From NCBI GenBank assembly GCA_965657945.1, contig CBFHPW010000010.1, positions 6,021 to 70,020 of the forward strand: a DNA stretch of 64,000 nt, written 5' to 3'. The translations under genes and the position numbers were made by a program. Below the pieces are notes generated by a model. The model was not told the DNA's origin. It saw nothing but the letters and a program-made list of their open reading frames with translations, and did no database searches. The DNA comes from CAJJDF01 sp965657945. GTDB lineage: Bacteria > Bacteroidota > Bacteroidia > Flavobacteriales_D > CAJJDF01. This document shows positions 1 to 8,170 of this stretch, in pieces; the first letter of the stretch is position 1, and each line of letters begins with the position of its first letter.

Positions 1-887
1 GTGAATTGGGCATCAAAAGTAACTCCAGTGGAGTTAAAAAGCTCTAATTCTATTCTCGGATTGGCTAAACTAACAGATCCACCAAATGAATTTTTAAAAA
101 TATCGTATTCCACTGTATCTGATTCTGTGATTGTTCGATTACCAAAATACCCATGTACGATATCAATTTCTGACAAAACAAATCCGCTATTAAATGAAAT
201 TGCTTCGGCAGTTGTAGCGATGGCAGCTCCTTTGGTTAACGTAGTATTGAAATTAAATCTCAATGTATTATTAGTAGTACCGCCATCCGTCAAATCAATT
301 GTATATCCCGAAAGAGAGAGATTAATTACCTGCGTGATTGGTGTTGTACCTGTATAGGTTAAAGGTATTGTGTCTGTATAAATTCGACCACTTTTTATCA
401 AAGAAGGAATAGTTAACACAATAGAAATATCATGTGAGTAAGAGGAAGAAACTTGTATGGATAAACTTCCATTTTTTATCAGGATTGAATCGATTTGTTC
501 AGATGCCGGAACTGTGAAAGCCTCTGCATTACTGCTAGAAAAACTGTAAGTTGTTCCTGTTGGAACAATATTAAAAGCTGACACCTCAGTTGCACTCATA
601 GAAGTAGAAGAGGAAACTGATTGGTTGGCAATATTAAAAAAATCGCTAAGCCTTAAATCTACTGATTCGCTTTGAAAAACAAATTCTAGTAGCCCAGTGG
701 TTGGATTTACCATTAAAAAACGATTTGATTGATTAGTTAACCTACTCAATGGCATGGTTACATTTCCTATGGGTAAGGCAAAACTTGGATCAAAGGGATC
801 TGAATTAACTTTTTGTAACTCGATTTCTTCTTTGATGCAACTAGATAATAAAAGAAGAAGAATTAAAAATTTTATCGTTTTTATCAT
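1..887 (-). CDS. Putative surface lipoprotein, C-terminus off the window
   Basis: I do not recognise the family. From an ATG at 887 the frame stays open for 295 codons and leaves the window at its left edge, so the end of the protein is missing. Residues 1-17 are a Lys-containing start, a leucine run and the lipobox LLLSSC, which predicts signal peptidase II cleavage with lipidation at Cys17. The remainder is rich in Ser, Thr, Val and Ile in short alternating strands, as in secreted beta-sandwich proteins. Outer-membrane location is an inference from the lipobox. It reads away from the T9SS genes to its right and is separated from them by about 600 bases, so no operon link can be shown. Confidence 0.75.
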   Translation of the reverse strand, partial: MIKTIKFLILLLLLSSCIKEEIELQKVNSDPFDPSFALPIGNVTMPLSRLTNQSNRFLMVNPTTGLLEFVFQSESVDLRLSDFFNIANQSVSSSTSMSATEVSAFNIVPTGTTYSFSSSNAEAFTVPASEQIDSILIKNGSLSIQVSSSYSHDISIVLTIPSLIKSGRIYTDTIPLTYTGTTPITQVINLSLSGYTIDLTDGGTTNNTLRFNFNTTLTKGAAIATTAEAISFNSGFVLSEIDIVHGYFGNRTITESDTVEYDIFKNSFGGSVSLANPRIELELFNSTGVTFDAQF

Positions 888-1269
888 ATTAAAAATATTG
901 GTTTAGCTCATATTTGGCAAGACAATTGGAATCCAAAAGATCTATTTCAAAAACATTAATGGTACATAACTAAAAATATTTTCAGTTAAACAATTGAAAA
1001 TGAAACAAATTAACACCTCATGAATTGACACTATAAAGATAGTTCTATTTTAGTTCCCAGTAAAAAAATAAAAAAGAATTGAAAACGCTGTTGAGCGAAT
1101 TAAAATTAAAAACGAAGACTCTAAATAAATGCTGACAAACAGAGAAAAAAATAGCTGTTAGAACAAGTAACATTGAGTTGAAATTACCGATCAAAATGTG
1201 ATACTAAAAATTAGAATCACATGGGTAACACAGCAATTAGTTGATTTAGCGCTTATTAAACTTTTCAGT
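888..1269. other. AT-rich intergenic stretch
   Basis: No coding frame with plausible codon use is visible on either strand. The only structured element I see is the imperfect palindrome at 1198-1220. The stretch must hold the promoter of the leftward lipoprotein gene, but I cannot place it. Confidence 0.5.
1198..1220. repeat. Imperfect 23-bp palindrome, possible operator
   Basis: The arms GTGATACTAA and TTAGAATCAC flank a central AAA. They pair at nine of ten positions, with one A/A mismatch at the sixth base. The size and symmetry suit a dimeric regulator site, but it lies about 280-310 bases from the nearest gene starts and no T-run follows, so it is not a terminator. Confidence 0.3.
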
Positions 1270-1456
1270 TCATATGTTTAAAAGCTCTCTCCTTTCATCG
1301 ATAGTTATAATTCGCTGCTTTTAAATTAGAAACATCTATAACACTCTCGTTCTTAAATGAAATTACAGTTTGACCTAATGCCTTGATTTCAATTCCAAAA
1401 GAATAAAAAATCAAAGATTCAATGTTGAATTGTGAAGTAGTTGGATTTGGATAAGT
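1270..1456 (-). pseudogene. Decayed T9SS C-terminal sorting domain
   Basis: Read leftward, residues from 1456 show the diagnostic order of a type A T9SS sorting domain: TYPNPTTSQFNIES, then ALGQTVISF, then SVIDVSNLKAANY, where the family has YPNP, LG(Q/K), and DVSNLxxGxY. The frame stops at 1295, just after ANY. Skipping one base there opens a frame reading TIDERRELLNI to a stop at 1270, which is where the last strand of the domain should be. No cargo body precedes it: upstream of the YPNP motif the DNA becomes the promoter and then the antisense of the rightward gene at 1499. I read it as the 3' scrap of a deleted exported-protein gene. Confidence 0.65.
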
Positions 1457-1498
1457 GATAAGGTTATTGTATTTTGTACAATAATTAAATTTACACAC

Positions 1499-3262
1499 AT
1501 GAAAATAAAACTTTCACTTTTCAGCCTTTTTCTGATTTCTCTCGGATTTGGCCAAAGTCTACCTATTAATTTTGAGAGCACTGTCACTACCTCAAATTTT
1601 ATAAACTTTGATGGAGGAACATCGATAGTCATTGCTAATCCGAGTAAAACCGGAATTAATCTTAGTGATTCTGTGGGCCGAATGGTCAGAGATAGCGGCC
1701 AAATATGGGCAGGAAGCAAAATTGCCTTAAGTTCAAATCTTAGTTTTTCTGTACTAACCAAATTATCGATGAAGGTATACACAACAGCTCCTGTAGGAAC
1801 CTTGGTTAAACTCAAATTAGAAAGCACTACTGGAAGCGGTTCTGCGGAGGTAAATGCCTTAACCACTGTTTCAGGAACATGGGAAACACTGGAATGGATT
1901 TTTGCAGGAACTCCTAATACTTTCAACGAAGTCGTTTTTATGTTTGATTTTGGTAATTTGGGTGATGGATCTGCCAACTCCACATTTTATTTTGATGATA
2001 TAGAACAAGTTGTTGGGCCACCAGCTCCCAGCTTACTTTCATTACCACTCACTTTTCAGACAGGAGAAGTAAGTTCCGATTTTCTTGATTTTTCCGGTGC
2101 TGTTGGTTCAGTCATTAACAATCCGCAAATGTCTGGTATCAATACCAGTTCCAAAGTTGGAGAAATCGTTCGTTACGGAGGAGATATCTGGGCAGGTAGT
2201 AAAATTATACTTGCAACACCTATCAATTTTGCCACCAATTGGATTATTTCAATGAAAATATATACCACTGCCCCTGTGGGAACTAGACTTAAATTAGAAT
2301 TAGAAGGAACTTCTGGGATGATAACTTTGGATGCACTTACTACACAAACTGGTGCATGGGAAACGATAACCTGGAATTTTCATAATCAAACTGGAACATA
2401 TAACAGAATGGCTTTTTTATTCGATTTTGGTGTTGTGGGTAATGGAACTGCAGCCTCAACATTCTTATTTGATGATATAGAGCAACTTTCAGGACCAGCT
2501 TTGCCAATCCCCTCGCCTGCAACACTGCCAATAGATTTTGAATCTAGTGTTATTACCTCTGATTTTCAAAACTTCTTTGGAGGGTATTCTAGAGTAATTC
2601 CAAACCCTCAAATGACGGGAACAAATACGAGTGCCACAGTAGGAGAGTTCGTTAGAAGTGGAGGCCAATCTTGGGCTCAGAGTAAATTGATTTTGAGTGA
2701 TAGTATGGACCTATCAACAAAAAGCGCAATTTCGATGAAAGTGTTTACAGATGCTCCCGTGGGTACTCTATTAAAACTAAAAGTTGAGAGCACAGGTTCT
2801 GGAGCTGCCAATGAAAAAAATGTGTTAACTACAGTTTCTGGAAGTTGGGCAACTTATGAATGGGATTTTTCTGGAGACCCACCTGTGTATAATGTTTTAA
2901 CCTTTATGTTAGGTTATGGAACACCAAATACAGCTGATTCTTTAGCTACCTATTTAATAGATGACATCAAGCAAACTGCTCCTGGAGGAACTTTAAGTTT
3001 GAATAATTTAAATAAGGATGAATTGATTCAGATTTATCCAAATCCCTCAAATTACTTAGTAAACTTTAGGTCACAAGAGGAAAAAATAGCCTCTGTGGTT
3101 TTATATAATGTATTGGGCAATCAAGTTGTTTCGGTAAATCCAACAACTAATCTGTATGTAACTATAGATGTATCCGATCTACCAAATGGATTATATATTG
3201 CAAAAGTAACGATGCAAAACAATAGCGCTGTGAGAAGTTATAAATTATCCGTAGAACATTAA
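1499..3262 (+). CDS. T9SS-exported protein with three tandem glycan-binding-like domains
   Basis: The product has 587 residues. Residues 1-19 are a signal peptide ending GFGQ. Three copies of the same ~150-residue module follow at about 21-170, 182-329 and 343-491. Each copy starts with LP(I/L)(N/D/T)F, carries NPxx(T/S)GxNxSxxVG, a WAxSK motif, (L/I)SMK(V/I)(Y/F)T, and ends with (F/L)xxDDI(E/K)Q. Residues 513-587 are a type A T9SS sorting domain (YPNP, VLG, DVSDLPNGLY), so the protein should cross the outer membrane and be anchored or released. No catalytic residues are apparent. The same module sits in front of the GH16 enzyme nearby, so binding of a beta-glucan is a reasonable inference, not shown. 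A TTTG/TATTTTG promoter-like pair lies at 1446-1476. Confidence 0.85.
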   Translation: MKIKLSLFSLFLISLGFGQSLPINFESTVTTSNFINFDGGTSIVIANPSKTGINLSDSVGRMVRDSGQIWAGSKIALSSNLSFSVLTKLSMKVYTTAPVGTLVKLKLESTTGSGSAEVNALTTVSGTWETLEWIFAGTPNTFNEVVFMFDFGNLGDGSANSTFYFDDIEQVVGPPAPSLLSLPLTFQTGEVSSDFLDFSGAVGSVINNPQMSGINTSSKVGEIVRYGGDIWAGSKIILATPINFATNWIISMKIYTTAPVGTRLKLELEGTSGMITLDALTTQTGAWETITWNFHNQTGTYNRMAFLFDFGVVGNGTAASTFLFDDIEQLSGPALPIPSPATLPIDFESSVITSDFQNFFGGYSRVIPNPQMTGTNTSATVGEFVRSGGQSWAQSKLILSDSMDLSTKSAISMKVFTDAPVGTLLKLKVESTGSGAANEKNVLTTVSGSWATYEWDFSGDPPVYNVLTFMLGYGTPNTADSLATYLIDDIKQTAPGGTLSLNNLNKDELIQIYPNPSNYLVNFRSQEEKIASVVLYNVLGNQVVSVNPTTNLYVTIDVSDLPNGLYIAKVTMQNNSAVRSYKLSVEH

Positions 3263-3371
3263 GAAAACGTATAATTATTGACTGAGAATAAAATTAATAC
3301 TAAAAAAACCAAACTTACATCAAGGTTATTGTAAAATTTACATTAACTTGTGTCCTTAAAAAACTATTATT

Positions 3372-4220
3372 ATGAAAAATACATTGACAAACAAACTATT
3401 GGCTTTGGCCTTTCTTACCTTTACTGGTAACCTTTGTGCGCAAAACGTTCCTATTGATTTTGAAACGAGTGGGAACGGAGCAAACTGGACTTGGACGGTT
3501 TTTGAGAACACCACAAACCCTCCCCTTTTGATTATAGACAATCCTGACAAAAGTGGAATCAATAGTTCGTGCAAAGTTGCTCAATTCACTGCACTTCAAT
3601 CAGGAAATCCATGGGCTGGATGTGAAAGCTCGCACGGATCTGGTCTTGGTTCCTTTATGTTAGATACGAACACAAGCACCATAAAAATTATGGTTTGGAA
3701 ATCAGTTATTAGTGATGTAGGTATTAAGTTAGTTACTCCTACGGCAGCAGCACTTCCAGAAATTAAAATTCCTAATACATTAACCAATCAGTGGGAACTG
3801 ATTACTTTCGATTTTTCTGGCTACATCGGACAAGGTCCTTATGCTACGGAAATGGTCGATCAGGTAGTGATTTTTCCTGATTTTAACTTAGCGGGAAGAA
3901 CCCAAGATAACATCTGTTATTTCGATAATGTTTGGGGGGTAGATTCTGTTACTCAAGCATGCAGTGGAGTTTCAATTACTGAGTCAGAAAAAATGAACTT
4001 CAACTTTTACCCTAATCCTACCACAGATGCAATAACAATAGAATCTGAATCAGTGATTGATGGAATATCAATTTATGACATAAAAGGAGCTGTTGTAGCA
4101 ACAGAAAAAACATCTAGCAAAGTGGTTTCAATTGATGTAAATGAATTGATAAGCGGTGTGTATTTTGTGGAAGCTAAGATTAATGACCAATTAGTCAGAA
4201 AAAAACTTATCAAAGAATAA
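3372..4220 (+). CDS. T9SS-exported protein with one copy of the same domain
   Basis: The product has 282 residues: a signal peptide (1-23, ending LCAQ), one divergent copy of the module seen in the preceding gene (about 26-190, with NPDKSGINSSCKV, a WAGCE segment and an aromatic YFDNVWG end), and a type A T9SS sorting domain from residue 212 (FYPNPTTD, IYDIKGA, LISGVYFV, KKLIKE). The two genes point the same way with a 109-base gap and may share regulation. A strong terminator follows at 4301. Unlike the larger neighbour it has several cysteines in the module. The role is unknown; a small extracellular glycan-binding protein is the best guess from context. Confidence 0.85.
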   Translation: MKNTLTNKLLALAFLTFTGNLCAQNVPIDFETSGNGANWTWTVFENTTNPPLLIIDNPDKSGINSSCKVAQFTALQSGNPWAGCESSHGSGLGSFMLDTNTSTIKIMVWKSVISDVGIKLVTPTAAALPEIKIPNTLTNQWELITFDFSGYIGQGPYATEMVDQVVIFPDFNLAGRTQDNICYFDNVWGVDSVTQACSGVSITESEKMNFNFYPNPTTDAITIESESVIDGISIYDIKGAVVATEKTSSKVVSIDVNELISGVYFVEAKINDQLVRKKLIKE

Positions 4221-4300
4221 CATGAATAAGCTGTTCTCTCACATTATTTTAATAGAGAAAATCATGAAATGATTACAGTGGAACAAAACATGTATTGAAA

Positions 4301-4332
4301 AAGGCCAATCTCTTCAGATTGGCCTTTTTTTT
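4301..4332 (+). terminator. Rho-independent terminator
   Basis: A perfect 11-bp stem (AAGGCCAATCT, loop CTTC, AGATTGGCCTT) is followed by a run of T. It ends the rightward pair at 1499-4220. A short A-run precedes the stem, so it may also act on leftward transcripts coming out of the GH16 gene. Confidence 0.9.
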
Positions 4333-4439
4333 ATGCTATCGGGAAATCATCGATAAAAGAATCACAAAGGAAGTTAGAATAAAAGTGAACTAAAGTAAAA
4401 TGAGTCTATTGAATAGAAACAGAAGAATCTTACTATCAA

Positions 4440-6062
4440 TTATGACTTCACAAATTTAATAGAATAACTTTTACCTTCTATCTTGTAATTTAGAAAATAG
4501 AGTCCTTTTGGAAGTGTATTCAGTCCATTTATTTTCAATTTATTGTGTTGAATATATGCAGGGAGACTCTTAATCCATTTGCCTTCTTTTGAAAATAAAT
4601 TCAACACAACTTGATTTGCATTAGTTGCTTTTGTTTCTATCGTTAGCTCATCCATAACTGGATTTGGGTAAAACACTGGGGAGTAGTTAATATTTTTTTC
4701 CGAAATAGAGAGTCGAGGTTCTTGGTATATTCTAATATAATCTACACTCATTGTATCTTCCGAAAAGCTAGAAGCAATTCTGGGTTCAATGGCGATATTC
4801 AACAATATATATTGTTCAGCATCAAAAGGCCACGTACTAGCATCCTTTACACTGGGATTATAGACATAATGAACTACACTATCTACGCTAAATACCATTT
4901 TCTCGCTTGTCCACTCTAATGCATACACATGAAAATCTGTTGAGACCGAACTAATTGTTTGTCCCCCATGATTTACAGTAGCACCAAAACTAGAGGGAGT
5001 GTGTAGAGCACTTTGAACAAAATTTTGATTTGCTCCCCAGTGCTCCATGATATCAATTTCGCCACAAGCTGGCCACCCAGTTGTGCCATATCCTTGAGTT
5101 TGCCAATAGGCACCCGTCTCTGAAATATTTTTTCCCAACATCCAAATTGCTGGCCAAGTTCCAACACCAGTGGGTAATTTTGCTCTTACTTCTACCCTTC
5201 CATATTTAAACGCAAATTTTGAATTAAGCCTAGCTGATGTAAATTGCTTGGTGTGACCTTGGTCTGTAAAAGTTTCTCTTTTTGCTATTAAATTCAATTT
5301 CCCCCCTTCCATTGATGAATTTACCATCCTGTTGGTGTAATGTTGTATCTCTCCGTTAAACCAACTTCCACCAGCGGGTAATTGAGTTTGATGAAACCAC
5401 TTCAAATTACTTATTGCACCGGTCCCATTAAATTCATCCGACCAAACTAATTGACTAAAATTAGAGGTAGGAACAGTATCGTAATATTCAAAATCATCAA
5501 TATAAGCTAGTGCTTGATCGGTATTATTTTCACCATTTACTTGAATAATAATTCTATTTAAATCTGTCCGTAACACGGGAGCAGGCGAAGCGGCATCCAA
5601 ATTGATGTAGGGATCTGTATTAAAATTAAACGTAACAGTTTGCCACTGGTTAAGGGAAATGTTCTTTATGATTTCTGTTTGAGTTGACCAAGGAGTAGAA
5701 GAAGAACCATTTTGTAGTTTTAAAGATACCTGGTTATTTTGAGTTCCAGTAATCCCGGAAGAAGGAACATATATTTTAATTGAAAAAATATGATTAATGG
5801 ACAAATTAAGATTTCTTCCTACATCCAACCTAACATTTGCGAATTGACCTCCAACATCGTGATATTTTAATACTTTACTAGATGTATTTATACCGGTAGA
5901 ATAAGGGTTGTTAAAATTTGTATCGATCTGACAGTTATCGCCTACCCAAGTTGAAATCCCTGTTCCAGTCTCAAAATTATCGATGATACTTTGAGAGTAA
6001 GAAAAATTGTTAAATAGGAATAGAAAAACGAATTGAAATAAAAATATGGATTTTTTAATCAT
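4440..6062 (-). CDS. GH16 endo-beta-1,3-glucanase (laminarinase-like), T9SS-exported
   Basis: The product has 540 residues. A signal peptide (1-24) is followed by one copy of the module found in the two neighbouring genes (about 25-195, with NPYSTGINTSSKV and AYIDDFEYY). A glycoside hydrolase family 16 domain spans about 205-447: it opens with LVWSDEFNG, has the WPAIWMLG strand, and carries the catalytic signature EIDIME at 335-340 (nucleophile E335, acid/base E340). The last ~75 residues are a T9SS sorting domain (FYPNP, KGLYFL). GH16 enzymes with this signature usually cut laminarin or related mixed beta-glucans outside the cell. It converges on the module-only genes. No SusC/SusD pair is next to it, so this is not a classical polysaccharide utilisation locus. 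Confidence 0.92.
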   Translation of the reverse strand: MIKKSIFLFQFVFLFLFNNFSYSQSIIDNFETGTGISTWVGDNCQIDTNFNNPYSTGINTSSKVLKYHDVGGQFANVRLDVGRNLNLSINHIFSIKIYVPSSGITGTQNNQVSLKLQNGSSSTPWSTQTEIIKNISLNQWQTVTFNFNTDPYINLDAASPAPVLRTDLNRIIIQVNGENNTDQALAYIDDFEYYDTVPTSNFSQLVWSDEFNGTGAISNLKWFHQTQLPAGGSWFNGEIQHYTNRMVNSSMEGGKLNLIAKRETFTDQGHTKQFTSARLNSKFAFKYGRVEVRAKLPTGVGTWPAIWMLGKNISETGAYWQTQGYGTTGWPACGEIDIMEHWGANQNFVQSALHTPSSFGATVNHGGQTISSVSTDFHVYALEWTSEKMVFSVDSVVHYVYNPSVKDASTWPFDAEQYILLNIAIEPRIASSFSEDTMSVDYIRIYQEPRLSISEKNINYSPVFYPNPVMDELTIETKATNANQVVLNLFSKEGKWIKSLPAYIQHNKLKINGLNTLPKGLYFLNYKIEGKSYSIKFVKS

Positions 6063-6510
6063 GTGGAATATAGTTATTGTTTAAAATACAAAAACCTAAA
6101 TTACAAAAAAATAAATGAATTTTCTCTCCTCCTACCACTTTAGAAAATAATTTTAATTTCTAATTCGAGATAGTTCATTAATAAAAATTATGATTCATTA
6201 TTCTTTGCCAAACCTCATCTTGTTTGAAGTTTAAACCCGCATATTTTTTATGTAACTTATTCCCATTTTACTAATAAAAAAAATAACAGGATTAGACACT
6301 TTATTGTGCGTTTTCATAAGTGCCTTTAACTCTTAAAAAATTATTATATACTCCTATTCCAATATAAATTTATTCCAAATTTCTCAAGCCAAATGAACAT
6401 CCACTTTAATTAAAAAAATCATCTTTTAATGTTTTTTGGCTCAAAATATTCGCTAATAATTACATCATTCCATTTTATTTAGTACCTTAACGTAAAAATT
6501 ACAATAAGGG
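6063..6510. other. Intergenic region between divergent GH16 and gapA genes
   Basis: About 450 very AT-rich bases with no credible reading frame. It must contain the promoters of both flanking genes, but I find no clean TTTG-N19-TAnnTTTG pair. Confidence 0.5.
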
Positions 6511-7506
6511 ATGATAAAAATAGCAATTAATGGTTTTGGTAGGATAGGGAGATTAGCATTTCGCATCGCCATAAAAAGAGAAAATGTTCAGATAGTGGCG
6601 ATAAATGATTTATTGGATGTAGATTATTTAGCCTATTTATTAAAATATGATTCTGTTCACGGTAAATTTGATGGAACAGTTGAAGTAAAAAAAGGACAAT
6701 TAATAGTAAATGGTAATGTAATTAGAGTTTCATCAGAGAGAAACCCGGAAAACTTAAAATGGGATGAGGTGAACACTGATTTTGTAATAGAATGTACTGG
6801 AATCTTCAAAACCATAGAAAAAGCTACTTTGCATATCAAAGGAGGCGCAAAGAAAGTTATTATATCAGCTCCCTCTCCTGATGCTCCGATGTTTGTTATG
6901 GGGGTAAATCATACAGATTTAAAAGAAAGTGACGCTATATTTTCTAATGCTTCGTGTACAACAAATTGTTTGGCACCAATTGCCAAAGTAATCCATGAAA
7001 ATTTTGAAATTACTAGTGGCTTAATGACAACCATACACGCAACAACAGCCTCTCAAAAAACAGTTGACAGCCCATCCGTTAAGGATTGGAGAGCAGGTAG
7101 ATCAGCTTTACATAATATAATCCCCTCTTCTACTGGTGCGGCAAAAGCAGTTGGAAAAGTAATTCCTGCATTAAATGGAAAGTTAACAGGAATGGCATTT
7201 AGAGTTCCAACTATGGATGTTTCTGTAATAGATTTAACGGTTAATATTGCAAAAAGTGCTTCCTATGAAGATATTTGTAAAGTAATAAAAGATGCTTCTG
7301 AAAATGAATTGAATGGAATTTTGGGTTATACAGAAGATTCAGTGGTTTCACAAGACTTTATTGGAGAAACCTGTACTTCTGTTTTTGATGCAAAAGCCGG
7401 AATATCAATCAATGATCATTTTGTCAAAGTGGTTTCGTGGTACGACAATGAGTATGGCTATTCTTCGAAAATAATTGATCTGTTGGAATATTCAGCTTCC
7501 CTATAA
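6511..7506 (+). CDS. gapA: Glyceraldehyde-3-phosphate dehydrogenase, type I
   Basis: The product has 331 residues, the usual length. It catalyses NAD-dependent oxidative phosphorylation of glyceraldehyde 3-phosphate in cytoplasmic glycolysis, or the reverse in gluconeogenesis. The Rossmann start INGFGRIGR is at 6-13, the active-site signature SCTTNCLAP places the catalytic cysteine at 149, and the base-assisting histidine is at 176 (TTIHATT). The C-terminal WYDNEYGYS signature is intact. INDLLD at about 31-36 fits NAD preference. The start is supported because the Rossmann strand begins at residue 2. It stands alone, with divergent and unrelated flanks and a long hairpin 40 bases after its stop. 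Confidence 0.97.
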   Translation: MIKIAINGFGRIGRLAFRIAIKRENVQIVAINDLLDVDYLAYLLKYDSVHGKFDGTVEVKKGQLIVNGNVIRVSSERNPENLKWDEVNTDFVIECTGIFKTIEKATLHIKGGAKKVIISAPSPDAPMFVMGVNHTDLKESDAIFSNASCTTNCLAPIAKVIHENFEITSGLMTTIHATTASQKTVDSPSVKDWRAGRSALHNIIPSSTGAAKAVGKVIPALNGKLTGMAFRVPTMDVSVIDLTVNIAKSASYEDICKVIKDASENELNGILGYTEDSVVSQDFIGETCTSVFDAKAGISINDHFVKVVSWYDNEYGYSSKIIDLLEYSASL

Positions 7507-7545
7507 GGCAAAGTGCTGAATTCTATAATTAATAATTCAATTCCT

Positions 7546-7597
7546 GGTTCTTTCGCATTAATTTTATTAAATATAATAAAGTTAATGCGAAAGAACC
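7546..7597. repeat. Long near-perfect hairpin after gapA
   Basis: GGTTCTTTCGCATTAA (7546-7561) pairs perfectly with its complement at 7582-7597. The intervening bases continue to pair (one G-T wobble, then A-T pairs) down to a loop of about four bases, giving a stem of about 24 bp. No T-run follows on either strand, so it is not a standard terminator. It may block 3' exonucleases on the gapA mRNA or be a palindromic repeat element. Confidence 0.75.
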
Positions 7598-7698
7598 TTG
7601 ATTTGGATTCAGACAAAAGGAATTAACAAAATAATCAGAAAAGACATAAAAAACAATTAACTTGGTCAACTAAAATTTTAACTAAAAAAACAAACAAA

Positions 7699-8103
7699 AT
7701 GAAAACATTGAAATTCACAACTCTATTATTGGCTTTAGCCATAGTTTTTGGCTCTACATCTTGTAAATATGAAGATGGTCCTGCCTTGTCATTAAGAACT
7801 AAAACATCAAGAATTGCAAGAGAATGGAATATCGAAAAATATGTTGATGCAAACGGAAACGAAACACCTGAAACAGATAGTCCAGTTTATGAGTTTGAAA
7901 AAGATGGAAATCTTAAGGTTACTTACACTTATTTAGGGACAACAACCTCATTTGATGGAAAATGGGAGTTTGTGGATAGTAAAAAAAGTATAAAAATAAC
8001 TTTCGATGGAGATTCTGAGACCGAGGAAATATTAAGATTAACTTCAAAGGAATTATGGCTCAAATATTCTGATGGAGAAGTAACCCACTTCAAAGCAAAA
8101 TAA
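7699..8103 (+). CDS. Small lipocalin-like lipoprotein
   Basis: The product has 134 residues. Residues 1-22 are a lipoprotein signal ending GSTSC, so Cys22 should be lipidated. The mature part has the plan of short Bacteroidota lipocalin-like lipoproteins: a REWNIEKYVD strand near the start, then alternating beta-strands with FEKDGNLKV, GKWEFVDSKKSIKI and KELWLKYSDGE. The small size and +/- strand pattern suggest an eight-stranded barrel in the envelope. The ligand is unknown and I cannot assign a function. A terminator 30 bases after the stop indicates a single-gene transcript. A similar layout recurs in the lipoprotein at 56496. Confidence 0.8.
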   Translation: MKTLKFTTLLLALAIVFGSTSCKYEDGPALSLRTKTSRIAREWNIEKYVDANGNETPETDSPVYEFEKDGNLKVTYTYLGTTTSFDGKWEFVDSKKSIKITFDGDSETEEILRLTSKELWLKYSDGEVTHFKAK

Positions 8104-8132
8104 AGAATTGACGGTACGTTGATTCACTTCAG

Positions 8133-8170
8133 CGGAGAATTGATCATAATTGATTAATTCTCCGTTTTTT
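8133..8170 (+). terminator. Rho-independent terminator
   Basis: CGGAGAATT at 8133-8141 pairs perfectly with AATTCTCCG at 8156-8164 and is followed by six T. It ends the small lipoprotein gene. Confidence 0.85.

Noticed and set aside
1..357. Rightward 118-codon frame at the left edge
   Set aside because: It is antisense to a lipoprotein frame with a clear lipobox start and has composition of a shadow frame.
1411..1983. Leftward 190-codon frame
   Set aside because: Antisense of the first domain copy of the T9SS gene, without any domain of its own.
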